64,000 nt of DNA from Lachnospiraceae bacterium. GTDB taxonomy: Bacteria > Bacillota > Clostridia > Lachnospirales > Lachnospiraceae. The notes under the pieces are model-generated. The model was not told the origin of the DNA and did not search any database. It saw only the letters and a program-made list of their open reading frames with translations. The translations under genes were made by a program, and so were the position numbers. Shown here in pieces: positions 54,765-62,553 of this stretch. Numbering within the stretch: the stretch's first letter is position 1; every line of letters starts with the position of its first letter. Location: NCBI GenBank assembly GCA_022794265.1, contig JAAWEK010000003.1, positions 186,001-250,000 on the forward strand, read 5' to 3'.

Positions 54765-55163
54765 TTATGAAAAGTCATGCAGCAACTTTTCTAAATCAGC
54801 AGGTTTCAGCACTTTTCCCATAGAAACCACCTTTTCATTGACCACCAGCGCAGGCATACTCATAACACCGTATGCCATTACCTTTTCCATGTCTGTGATA
54901 TATTCAACCTCAATATCCAGCCCCATCTTTTTCATGGTAATCTTTGCATTTTCAAATTGCTCATGGCAGGACTTACATCCAGCCCCAAGAACCTTTATAC
55001 AGCAGATACCGTCTTTTACATCAGAGTAGCATTCATTTTCAGCCTCTGCAGTGCTGCCATATCCACAGGAAGCTTCTTCCTCAACTTCCCCTATCGTCAT
55101 TCCACAGCAACATCCCTTCTGTTCCTCATCCTTCATCCTCTTTCCAAATCCGAATAATGCCAT
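54765..55163 (-). CDS. Thioredoxin-fold redox protein with Cys-rich N-terminus
   Basis: 132 residues. The C-terminal 80 residues are a small thioredoxin fold with CxxC in LGAGCKSCHEQFENA and cis-Pro in GVMSMPALVVNEKVV, like the redox-active disulfide protein 2 group. The N-terminal 55 residues contain extra cysteines (GCCCGMTIG, ASCGYG, NECYSD), possibly a metal site. ATG at 55163 with GGAGG upstream. Downstream of an ArsP-like permease gene: partner for thiol or metal handling. Confidence 0.88.
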   Translation of the reverse strand: MALFGFGKRMKDEEQKGCCCGMTIGEVEEEASCGYGSTAEAENECYSDVKDGICCIKVLGAGCKSCHEQFENAKITMKKMGLDIEVEYITDMEKVMAYGVMSMPALVVNEKVVSMGKVLKPADLEKLLHDFS

Positions 55164-55329
55164 AATAATATCCTCCAAAAATTATTTTTATTTTCTTTAC
55201 TTCAACCATAAACACAATTGATAACAACCCAACTGCAAGAACAACAACTGCCGGTACACATACAACCAGTTCGAACTTAATAATATTTCCAGCACTGAGC
55301 CTATGATACAAGCAGATACTGTATAACAT
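55126..55329 (-). CDS. Candidate 67-residue membrane protein overlapping both neighbours
   Basis: ATG at 55329 lies inside the end of the permease gene and the stop at 55126 lies inside the start of the thioredoxin gene. The middle encodes a strong membrane helix (FELVVCVPAVVVLAVGLLSI) followed by a basic VKKIK. Ribosome site weak (GGGATA). The helix falls in the only non-overlapping part, which supports a real gene; the double overlap argues against. Low confidence. Confidence 0.3.
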   Translation of the reverse strand: MLYSICLYHRLSAGNIIKFELVVCVPAVVVLAVGLLSIVFMVEVKKIKIIFGGYYYGIIRIWKEDEG

Positions 55330-56317
55330 TGAAAAAGTATCCCACAGTGATAATCCCTGCCGTACAAATAGCGGCAAATATTCCCAGCAGTTTCAATTTG
55401 ACAGCCTTTTTCAGCATAATCATTGACGGCAGGGACAGCGTGGTAACACCCATCATAAATGACAAGACAACACCAAGCTGTGCACCTTTTGCGAGAAGCG
55501 CTTCCGCAATCGGAATTGTTCCAAAAATATCCGCATACATCGGTACCCCTGCAATGGTGGCAATAATAACGCCAAACGGGTTCCCCGTTCCGAGGGTCCT
55601 GACAATGAAATCCTTTGGAATCCAGTTATGAATGACAGCACCGATAGCGACGCCAATCAGCACATAAGGCTCAACCTTCTTCACAGTTGCCACCACCTGT
55701 TCCCAGGCATATTTCATGCGGTCTTTAAAATAAAGCTTATCCTGGGGCACATCAAAGGATTTCCCTTTCCTGATAAACTCCTCCACCTGGTCATCCAAAC
55801 GGAGTTTCTCAATCAGAGTACCTCCAGCCACTGCAACAACAAGGCCAAGCACAACATACACGATTGCGACCTTCCACCCGAAAATGCTCATCAACAGTAC
55901 CAAAGAACCAAGGTCAACCATAGGTGATGAAATCAGGAATGAAAATGTCACCCCCAATGGCAGCCCTGCACTGGTAAAACCGATGAAAAGCGGAATTGAA
56001 GAACAAGAACAGAACGGCGTTACCGTCCCCAGCAAGACGGCAATAATATTTGCTCCGATGCCATGAAACCGTCCAAGTATTTTCTTTGTCCTTTCCGGCG
56101 GAAAGTAACTCTGAATATAAGAAATCAGGAGAATCAGGAATCCAAGCAGCACCATGATTTTAATCGTATCATATAAAAAGAACTGTACACTTCCCCCAAT
56201 TCGCCCGCTGACATCCAGTCCGCAGGCTTCCAACAACCGGCCAATCAGCCTGTTCAGCCATTTCATCCCAAGAACCTCATCCTGAAAAAATCCCCATCCT
56301 GATTTAAATGTCTCCAT
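55301..56317 (-). CDS. ArsP-like permease (DUF318/UPF0718 family)
   Basis: 338 residues with about eight membrane segments. Family motif TPFCSCSSIPLFIGFTSAGL (Cys-x-Cys, residues near 100) and AGVPMYADIFGTIPIAEAL. Members export organoarsenicals, or move copper or zinc (SO_0444 group); which one is unknown. The upstream arsR and downstream thioredoxin point to a thiol-reactive metal or metalloid. Start ATG 56317, AGGAGG upstream. Confidence 0.9.
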   Translation of the reverse strand: METFKSGWGFFQDEVLGMKWLNRLIGRLLEACGLDVSGRIGGSVQFFLYDTIKIMVLLGFLILLISYIQSYFPPERTKKILGRFHGIGANIIAVLLGTVTPFCSCSSIPLFIGFTSAGLPLGVTFSFLISSPMVDLGSLVLLMSIFGWKVAIVYVVLGLVVAVAGGTLIEKLRLDDQVEEFIRKGKSFDVPQDKLYFKDRMKYAWEQVVATVKKVEPYVLIGVAIGAVIHNWIPKDFIVRTLGTGNPFGVIIATIAGVPMYADIFGTIPIAEALLAKGAQLGVVLSFMMGVTTLSLPSMIMLKKAVKLKLLGIFAAICTAGIITVGYFFNVIQYLLVS

Positions 56318-56399
56318 AAATACAACCTCCTATCCATGCTTATAAATATTTAAATATATAAATATAAAGTCCTGAAAAAGCTGTGTAGGAATATGTGTC

Positions 56400-56720
56400 C
56401 TATTGGTATCCTCCACAGCACGGCTGTTTTTCTTCTCCAACCTGCACATCGGTCAACTGCCCGATGATTTCCAGCATCTGCTTCACGCCTTCCTCAGAGA
56501 TGGAATAATGCATCCATTTCCCCTCCTTACGTCCAGCAACAATGCCAGAATCGCAAAGTATTTTCATATGGTGGGAAAGCGTAGGCTGAGTAACCTGCAT
56601 TTCTTCCAATATTTTACAGCCACATTTTTCACCGGAACAAAGCATCTGCAATATCCTTATTCGGTTCTCGTCACAGAATGCCTTAAACATGGCAACTGTT
56701 CTTCTGGTGTCCATTTCCAT
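56400..56720 (-). CDS. ArsR/SmtB family metalloregulator
   Basis: 106 residues. Winged helix: LEEMQVTQPTLSHHMKILCD with the recognition helix, wing AGRKEGKWMHYSI. Cysteines CSGEKCGC sit just before the recognition helix, the place of the As(III) site in ArsR, and the C-terminus carries PCCGG. Represses the permease operon and leaves on metal binding; inferred. ATG at 56720 with GGAGG seven bases upstream. Confidence 0.93.
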   Translation of the reverse strand: MEMDTRRTVAMFKAFCDENRIRILQMLCSGEKCGCKILEEMQVTQPTLSHHMKILCDSGIVAGRKEGKWMHYSISEEGVKQMLEIIGQLTDVQVGEEKQPCCGGYQ

Positions 56721-56736
56721 GCCTTCACCTCCAATA

Positions 56737-56752
56737 GATATTTATCGATATG
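56737..56752. promoter_or_regulatory. Candidate ArsR operator
   Basis: ATAT-N6-ATAT dyad at 56738-56751, placed just downstream of the arsR -10 box, over the expected transcription start. Matches the usual AT-rich ArsR-type site only loosely. Confidence 0.3.
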
Positions 56753-56757
56753 TTTAT

Positions 56758-56786
56758 ATTATATGCATTTAATAGAAATTTGTCAA
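56758..56786 (-). promoter_or_regulatory. Strong promoter of the arsR-permease-thioredoxin operon
   Basis: Minus strand TTGACA (56781-56786), a 17-base spacer, TATAAT (56758-56763): a perfect consensus promoter. Confidence 0.85.
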
Positions 56787-56836
56787 TGGGATTTTCATGA
56801 AAGCTACATGTAGAGGGGCTGTTGGAAACCCGGCAC

Positions 56837-56868
56837 AAAAATCCCCGCAGACTTCCTTCGCTGCGGGG
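56837..56868 (-). terminator. Terminator after the EFR1 gene
   Basis: CCCCGCAG pairs with CTGCGGGG around a 10-base loop, followed on the minus strand by ATTTTTG. It separates the EFR1 gene from the arsR operon downstream. Confidence 0.9.
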
Positions 56869-56901
56869 TATGTACTATATCCTATCTTTATATATTTCTT
56901 T

Positions 56902-57663
56902 TCAAATATACAGTTCACATTTTTTTTGAACTGAGCAGGCCTTCTTAAGTGCAAGGGATGCCGCTCTGACCATTGTGCCATTTAGTACTTTTGCCTTCTG
57001 TGGACAGTTAACAACACAGCGCATACAGGAAATACATGTTTTCTTATCAACTAGCACCGCATTCTCTTTGGAGATTGCTCCAACCGGACACTGTTCTGCG
57101 CATAAACCGCAGTTATTACATGATTTTTTCGTTTTCGGCACGAGTCCGGCGCCACCAGCTTTCCTATAGGGACGATTTCCTGGAATAGATAGTTTTGTAA
57201 CCGTCCCAGATTCCAGCTTTGCAAGAATCTGGCTGGAATAGTCTGCTAACTGTTTTCTATCTTCCATATCCGGCCTTCCCGTGGCATACTGGTGCATGAT
57301 GGAATGTTCGGCAATGGCAGCAATGGCAGCCACAACACAAAAGCCTGCCTGTTCTGCTATATCTTGCAGTTCCACCAACGTATCTTCATAAGCACGGTTT
57401 CCGTATACACATACAATTACAGCCTTTGCTCCGTTCCCATTCAGCTCCTGCAAACGATGTACTGCTACTGATGGCACACGCCCACCAAAGGAAGGAACCG
57501 CAATAACCACTACATCCTCTGCATCAAAGGAAGCCCTTGAAAAATCAGCTTTTGAATCTGTCAGATCAATACGCTCCATATCGCCCGCCAGTCCTTTAGA
57601 AACTATGGCCGCAACCCGCCCTGTTCCGCCGGTAGGGCTGAATACAATTTGTATGCATTTCAT
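56902..57663 (-). CDS. EFR1-family ferredoxin (flavodoxin plus 2[4Fe-4S])
   Basis: 253 residues. N-terminal flavodoxin-like domain with the FMN loop SPTGGTGRVA near residues 9-18, then two ferredoxin motifs: CNNCGLCAEQCPVGAI and CISCMRCVVNCP. A cytoplasmic electron carrier; partner unknown. AGGAGG lies upstream of the ATG at 57663, which is preferred over the frame to 57714. Divergent from rrf2, which likely controls it by sensing iron-sulfur or redox state. Confidence 0.9.
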   Translation of the reverse strand: MKCIQIVFSPTGGTGRVAAIVSKGLAGDMERIDLTDSKADFSRASFDAEDVVVIAVPSFGGRVPSVAVHRLQELNGNGAKAVIVCVYGNRAYEDTLVELQDIAEQAGFCVVAAIAAIAEHSIMHQYATGRPDMEDRKQLADYSSQILAKLESGTVTKLSIPGNRPYRKAGGAGLVPKTKKSCNNCGLCAEQCPVGAISKENAVLVDKKTCISCMRCVVNCPQKAKVLNGTMVRAASLALKKACSVQKKCELYI

Positions 57664-57699
57664 AATATACCTCCTGTAATTTTTAATATTACAGCATTC

Positions 57700-57728
57700 A
57701 TTATAGCACTCCAAAGATGTAATGTCAA
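57700..57728 (-). promoter_or_regulatory. Promoter of the EFR1 gene
   Basis: Minus strand TTGACA (57723-57728), a 17-base spacer, TATAAT (57700-57705): consensus. Confidence 0.85.
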
Positions 57729-57736
57729 CATTTACA
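57718..57736. promoter_or_regulatory. Candidate Rrf2 operator
   Basis: TGTAATGTCAACATTTACA, a dyad with TGTAATG and CATTTACA arms (one base bulge), covers the -35 boxes of both divergent promoters. Confidence 0.5.
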
Positions 57737-57759
57737 AGTCTGGTATTTCATGATATAAT
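57731..57759 (+). promoter_or_regulatory. Promoter of rrf2
   Basis: TTTACA (57731-57736), a 17-base spacer, TATAAT (57754-57759). Confidence 0.75.
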
Positions 57760-57785
57760 CCCTTTAAAAAAGAGAGGATTTGATT

Positions 57786-58217
57786 ATGCACATCAGCCAA
57801 AAATGTTCAGTTGCACTTCACTGCCTGATTTTTATTAACGAGTACAGTGAATCTATTAATGTTACAAGCAGCCTGCTTGCAAAGTCCACTGGCTGCAATC
57901 CAGTAATAATCCGTAATATATTAAGTGAATTAAAGAAAGCCGGAATCATCTCTACACAGCCAGGAGCAGGAAATACCAAACTTGCAAAGCCACCCGAAAA
58001 TATCAACCTGTATGATGTCTGCAACGCCCTTGAGCCTGATGGCCTTCAGAATCTGTTTGGGGTGCATTCCTCCCCTGCCGTTGCATGTCCGGTCGGCAAA
58101 AATATCCATGAGGTCCTGCAAATGCCTTACGGCATAATACAAAAAGATTTGGCAGAAAGCTTGAAGTCCATCCAAATTGATTTCATCATAAAACAGTTCC
58201 ATGATATTTCCCTATAA
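57786..58217 (+). CDS. Rrf2 family transcriptional regulator
   Basis: 143 residues. Winged helix typical of Rrf2: MHISQKCSVALHCLIFINEY, then STGCNPVIIRNILSELKKAG. The cluster-ligand cysteines of IscR/NsrR are not arranged as in those proteins: only one Cys (ACPVGKNIHEVL) is in the usual loop, so the sensor mode is open. GAGAGG lies upstream of the ATG. Likely self-regulating and controlling the EFR1 gene. Confidence 0.9.
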   Translation: MHISQKCSVALHCLIFINEYSESINVTSSLLAKSTGCNPVIIRNILSELKKAGIISTQPGAGNTKLAKPPENINLYDVCNALEPDGLQNLFGVHSSPAVACPVGKNIHEVLQMPYGIIQKDLAESLKSIQIDFIIKQFHDISL

Positions 58218-58266
58218 AAAATCAAAATCCTGCAGCTTTCCTTTCAACTGCAAGATTTTGATTCTT
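58217..58266. terminator. Bidirectional terminator between rrf2 and the LTA-synthase-like gene
   Basis: AATCAAAATC (58220-58229) and GATTTTGATT (58254-58263), with inner GCAG/CTGC, form a long stem around a 12-base loop. The T-run is better on the minus strand (TTTTTTATAG). Confidence 0.85.
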
Positions 58267-58325
58267 TGGTTTTCGTTCTGCCATAAAAAATAAAGCCAAC
58301 ATCTTCTTTGCCAAAAACCGTCACA

Positions 58326-60170
58326 TTAATCCACATCTACTTCCACAAAATATTTCCAATTCATTTTTCTTCGTAAATCAAAAGTATCTTTCATCGTCCC
58401 GGTCAGTTTCGAAGTTTTATATTTTTTTCCGTATTTATCCACAGAAACATACAGATTGCTTGCCGGAAGCTTATCAATGGTGCTATACAACCATTGATAA
58501 TATGGTGAAACCTCCACGTCCATATTATTGATCAGATAATTCATGACCAAATCCGGTCCCATATAATCCATATCATCTTTCCCAATATCATAATTGGCAA
58601 GAATCAGACACTGGGTATGATACTTCCGGAATAAATCCTCTGTAGAATCCCCGGTATTGAAATATTCCAGTTTCTTTGTAATATCTTCCCCCTTTTCGGT
58701 TTTCAGATACGGCAGATGGTCTCCATAGAAAATCAAAATTGTTGGTTCCTCATAAGTCTGAATAAAATCATATACTTCCTTCAGCTGTTGATCGGCATCG
58801 TAGACCCCCTGAGCATAGGATAGAATAGTATCCTCTTCCTCCGGATTCAGTTTGCTGTCTATAATGGAAATATCATAATCCTGGTATTTATCAACATTAA
58901 ACGGCATATGGGCCTGTGCCGTCAGAATCATGGTAAAGAGTTTTTCATCCTTCGGTTTCTCCTTCAGTTCCCGAATAAGCCGTTCTGCCACATAGGCATC
59001 TGATATCCTTCCGCCCTTTTTATATGAATCTTTTAAATCTTCTTTATATTCTGTTATATCTACATCAAAATACTCATAAACAGATTTACAGTTAAACAGG
59101 GAACTCTCCCATGTAGAAGTAATATGGGTTTTATATCCGTTTCGCTTCAATTCCTGAATAATGGAAGGTGCTTTCTTATATTTATCGTCAATATACAACT
59201 GCATATACGGAATATAACCGGAAGAAAAGAATTTAATGGAACTTCCGGTGAGCATTTCATACTCCACATTGGAAGAAATTCCTCCGTATGACGGAGAAAT
59301 CATATCCACCAGAATTCCCTTTTGTTTTAACTGTTCAAAATTCGACGCCACCGGCCGGTCAAACCGTACTTCTTTCATATCGTCAATATTCCAGAAAGAT
59401 TCTGAAAATATCATAACTATATTTGGTTTTCCAAATTTATGGCTGTTCCGCCTTTGTTTGCAGCTTTCTTTCACAAGCTGATCCAGTTCCGAAGGGTCAT
59501 ATCCGTCCGGCTCCTCCAGTCTGCTTTCCAGATTTTGCCCATATAAACCACCAAACACACCAAATTTAAAATAATATCCCATATTAGTGGTAGCATAATT
59601 ATCCTGTCTCTCATCAATACTGAAAAACGTTTTTAGCATAAATTGACTGATGTTTTTATTTGGAATGGATATAACGGCCATAAAACAGATTGGAAGGATG
59701 ATACAAGCTGCCCGGAAACCCTTTTGGATAGAGAATTCATTCTGTTTCTTTGCAAATTTACAGATATAAACGACTCCGGCTAAAAATGCCACTATAATAA
59801 CCAGATATTTCAGGATGATTCCCACGATGGTTCCTTTTAAAATATCCATAAAGGTTCCGGCGGAATTCAGGAAGAAAAAGTCAGAAAGAAATACCGGAGT
59901 ATCAGAATATGCGATTTTTAACTGATTGACAATCCCGAACAGCACCAAAGCTACAGATAATAAAACCGTGGTCCTGTAAACATTATTTATGCAGCCGAAT
60001 ACACACATATAAATTCCCCAGAACAGCAGAAAAGAAAAAAATAATCCCTGAACACATACTATTCTTGCATATGTGATATTACACAGCATGTAATAGCATT
60101 GAAAGACCAGAAACATCAGAAACGGTACCGTTAGAAGTGTATGAATTTTACTCTTATGTTTTTCGTACAT
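58326..60170 (-). CDS. LTA-synthase-family membrane phosphoglycerol/sulfatase-like enzyme
   Basis: 614 residues. Five N-terminal membrane segments, then an extracellular alkaline-phosphatase-superfamily domain: NIVMIFSESFWN (metal Glu), SYGGISSNVEYEMLTG in the place of the nucleophile, TSTWESSLF and IFYGDHLPY (metal Asp-His). By alignment with LtaS, the nucleophile Thr is replaced by Ser. Likely transfers glycerol-phosphate or another phospho-group to a wall polymer or glycolipid; substrate unknown. ATG 60170 with GGAGG seven bases upstream. Confidence 0.88.
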   Translation of the reverse strand: MYEKHKSKIHTLLTVPFLMFLVFQCYYMLCNITYARIVCVQGLFFSFLLFWGIYMCVFGCINNVYRTTVLLSVALVLFGIVNQLKIAYSDTPVFLSDFFFLNSAGTFMDILKGTIVGIILKYLVIIVAFLAGVVYICKFAKKQNEFSIQKGFRAACIILPICFMAVISIPNKNISQFMLKTFFSIDERQDNYATTNMGYYFKFGVFGGLYGQNLESRLEEPDGYDPSELDQLVKESCKQRRNSHKFGKPNIVMIFSESFWNIDDMKEVRFDRPVASNFEQLKQKGILVDMISPSYGGISSNVEYEMLTGSSIKFFSSGYIPYMQLYIDDKYKKAPSIIQELKRNGYKTHITSTWESSLFNCKSVYEYFDVDITEYKEDLKDSYKKGGRISDAYVAERLIRELKEKPKDEKLFTMILTAQAHMPFNVDKYQDYDISIIDSKLNPEEEDTILSYAQGVYDADQQLKEVYDFIQTYEEPTILIFYGDHLPYLKTEKGEDITKKLEYFNTGDSTEDLFRKYHTQCLILANYDIGKDDMDYMGPDLVMNYLINNMDVEVSPYYQWLYSTIDKLPASNLYVSVDKYGKKYKTSKLTGTMKDTFDLRRKMNWKYFVEVDVD

Positions 60171-60189
60171 TTTAAACCTCCATATTGGA

Positions 60190-60230
60190 GCAATCGATTG
60201 CAATAAATTCATATTACAATCGATTGTTGC
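60190..60230. repeat. Paired CAATCGATTG palindromes in the LTA-synthase-like gene leader
   Basis: Two copies of the self-palindrome CAATCGATTG (60191-60200 and 60217-60226), 26 bases apart, also able to pair with each other as a stem. They lie between fakA and the LTA-synthase-like gene, upstream of its ribosome site. Could be a tandem operator or a hairpin; no T-run follows. Confidence 0.7.
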
Positions 60231-60250
60231 TTATAAATCCTTTTGTTACC

Positions 60251-61912
60251 CTATTCCACGGAAATAATATAATAATAAATCGGCTGTCCTCCCATATTAA
60301 CTTCCACATCCACATCCGGATACAATTCTTCAATCTTATCCGCAATGGCGGCAGCATCGCTTTCCGTTACTTCCTGACCGTAATAGATACTAATGATTTC
60401 CGAATCGTCATCAATCAGATTGGAAACCATATCCACCGTAGTTTTAAACAAATCGGTTCCTACAGAAATAATACCGGCATCACCGATTCCCATAATATCA
60501 TTCTGTTTGATTTCCTTTTCATCTATCACTGTATCACGTACTGCATAGGTAATCTGACCGGTTTTAACTTTTCCCATTTCTTCGGTCATTCTGGCGGTAT
60601 TTTCTTCCACACTTCGTTCCGGCATGAAATTAATGATTGCTGTAATTCCCTGAGGAACGGTTTTGGATGGTATGACCACAATATTCTTATCTTTTGTCAG
60701 TTTCTTTGCCTGCTCGGCAGCCAGTATTATATTTTTATTATTCGGAAGCACATAGATGGTATTGGCATTGACCTGGGCAATGGCATTGAGAACATCTTCC
60801 GTACTCGGATTCATGGTCTGACCGCCTTCTATGATTCGGTCGACACCAAGTCCCTTAAAGATTTCATTCATTCCTTCGCCAATGGATACAGTAATAAAAC
60901 CTGCTTCCTTTCTCGGCATCTGCTCTAATTCCTGTTGCTTCTGCTGTTCTGCCAGTTTCTCGGCATCCTTTATCAGTTTTTCCTGATGCTCTTCCCGCAT
61001 ATTATCAATCTTCATCTTGGTCAGTGAACCGTAAGTCAGTGCTTTCTGAATCGCCAGTCCAGGATCATTTGTATGTACATGAACCTTAACTATGTCGTCA
61101 TCAGAAACTACCACAATGGAATCACCGATGGATTCAAGGTATCCCTTAAATTCATGCTCCTTATCCATGTTATATTCTTTTTCCAGCATAATTATAAATT
61201 CCGTACAATAGCCGAACTTAATGTCAACATCATTGGCAGGTTCCGTTCTTATAACGGTTCCTGTGCTTTTCCCACCGGAAATCGTAAGATCCAGTTCTTT
61301 TCCCAAAAACGCATCAAAGGCTCCCTTTATCACCTGCATAAGCCCCTGTCCGCCGGAATCCACAACACCAGCCTGTTTTAATACTGGCAGCATCTCCGGT
61401 GTCTGGCTTAATACATAATCACCCTCTTTAATGATTTCTGCAATCATATATTCCAAATCATCGGTTTCCAATACAATTTCATTTGCCTTTTCCGCCATTC
61501 CCTTTGCCACGGTCAGAATCGTTCCTTCTTTCGGCTTCATAACTGCTTTATATGCGGTTTCCACGGCACGTTCACATGCATTGGCAAGTACAACTGCATC
61601 TATGGTTTCAAATTCCCGGATTTCCTTTGTAAATCCCCGGAACAACTGGGACAATATAACACCTGAATTTCCTCTGGCACCGCGTAAGGAACCGGATGAA
61701 ACTGCCTTTGCCAGATTTTCCATTGTTGGATTTGCAATGGCACTGACCTCCTTTGCCGCAGACATGATTGTTAATGTCATATTGGTACCCGTATCACCGT
61801 CCGGAACCGGGAATACATTTAATTCATTAATCCATTCTTTTTTGGCCTCCAGATTTTTGGCACCCGCCAAAAACATCTTCTGCAATGTCTTACCATCTAT
61901 ATTAGTAATCAC
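60251..61912 (-). CDS. fakA: Fatty acid kinase subunit FakA-like (DAK2 domain; YloV)
   Basis: 553 residues, like FakA of Staphylococcus. DAK2 domain at the N-terminus: NVFPVPDGDTGTNMTLTIMSA with the ATP/Mg loop, LRGARGNSGVILSQLFRG, and VVDSGGQGLM. Middle and C-terminal FakA domains follow (VHVHTNDPG, VVIPSKTVPQGITA). Phosphorylates fatty acids bound to FakB proteins for membrane lipid synthesis; a FakB is not in the window. The start is GTG at 61912 with AGGAGG nine bases upstream. Confidence 0.92.
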   Translation of the reverse strand: MITNIDGKTLQKMFLAGAKNLEAKKEWINELNVFPVPDGDTGTNMTLTIMSAAKEVSAIANPTMENLAKAVSSGSLRGARGNSGVILSQLFRGFTKEIREFETIDAVVLANACERAVETAYKAVMKPKEGTILTVAKGMAEKANEIVLETDDLEYMIAEIIKEGDYVLSQTPEMLPVLKQAGVVDSGGQGLMQVIKGAFDAFLGKELDLTISGGKSTGTVIRTEPANDVDIKFGYCTEFIIMLEKEYNMDKEHEFKGYLESIGDSIVVVSDDDIVKVHVHTNDPGLAIQKALTYGSLTKMKIDNMREEHQEKLIKDAEKLAEQQKQQELEQMPRKEAGFITVSIGEGMNEIFKGLGVDRIIEGGQTMNPSTEDVLNAIAQVNANTIYVLPNNKNIILAAEQAKKLTKDKNIVVIPSKTVPQGITAIINFMPERSVEENTARMTEEMGKVKTGQITYAVRDTVIDEKEIKQNDIMGIGDAGIISVGTDLFKTTVDMVSNLIDDDSEIISIYYGQEVTESDAAAIADKIEELYPDVDVEVNMGGQPIYYYIISVE

Positions 61913-61931
61913 AACAAAATCCTCCTTAAGA

Positions 61932-62291
61932 TTAGTCTATTACGCGAACACCTTCGACATAGATGTTTATTTTTTTAACACTTAAACCGGTTATTTCTTC
62001 CACCTGATATTTTACATTGGAAATGAGATTGTCCGCCACTGCGGAAATACTTACCCCATATGCCACAATCACATGAAAATTCAGCGTTAATTCATTATTT
62101 TCATCCACAGCAACATGAATTCCTTTTGCCAGACTCTCTCTTTTCAACAGCTTAACGATTCCATCCGTCATGCTGACTGCCGCCATACCAACAATACCAA
62201 AACATTCCACTGCCGTTGTGCCGGCACATTTTGCAATCACTGAACTATCAATATAAACATCTCCAAGACTGGAATTTAATTTACCTTTCAT
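61932..62291 (-). CDS. Asp23/Gls24 family envelope stress response protein (YloU-like)
   Basis: 119 residues. Core pattern: GDVYIDSSVIAKCAGTTAVECFGIVGMA, then VAVDENNELTLNFHVIVAYGVSI and a C-terminal VKKINIYVEGVRVID. Partner of fakA in most Firmicutes (yloU-yloV); function in the envelope is uncertain. ATG 62291 with GGAGG upstream. Confidence 0.92.
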   Translation of the reverse strand: MKGKLNSSLGDVYIDSSVIAKCAGTTAVECFGIVGMAAVSMTDGIVKLLKRESLAKGIHVAVDENNELTLNFHVIVAYGVSISAVADNLISNVKYQVEEITGLSVKKINIYVEGVRVID

Positions 62292-62319
62292 AAGGAACCT
62301 CCATTCTACCCTGAACACA

Positions 62320-62341
62320 TGAAGTATATATGCGTACTTCA
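62320..62341 (-). promoter_or_regulatory. Small inverted repeat in the Asp23 gene leader
   Basis: TGAAGTA and TACTTCA (7 bp) around an 8-base loop, 29 bases upstream of the Asp23-family ATG. Operator or hairpin. The rest of the 262-base gap to rpmB (62342-62472) is AT-rich and shows no gene. Confidence 0.35.
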
Positions 62342-62472
62342 CAGTAAATGCCATACATATATTTCGAAACTTCCACACCTCACAGAAACAGAGTGCATAC
62401 TAAGTCAATTTTATTTGTATTAGATATTATAACATCTTTTTTAAAAAAATAAAGCAGAAATTAAAAAAATGC

Positions 62473-62501
62473 TTGCATATTTCTTTTTAATCTGTTAAAA
62501 T
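62473..62501 (+). promoter_or_regulatory. Promoter of rpmB
   Basis: TTGCAT (62473-62478), a 17-base spacer, TAAAAT (62496-62501). A small GGTCT/AGACC hairpin (about 62515-62527) lies in the leader. Confidence 0.6.
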
Positions 62502-62553
62502 ATCATTCGTGTTAGGTCTAAAAGACCAAATGTACGTTAAGGAGGTGCTTAAA

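Noticed and set aside
52968..58266. Integrated element with attachment sites
   Set aside because: The region looks accessory, but I found no integrase, transposase, tRNA end or flanking direct repeat to support a mobile element call.
60185..60928. 247-codon plus-strand frame opposite fakA
   Set aside because: Antisense to the conserved FakA domain, without ribosome site.
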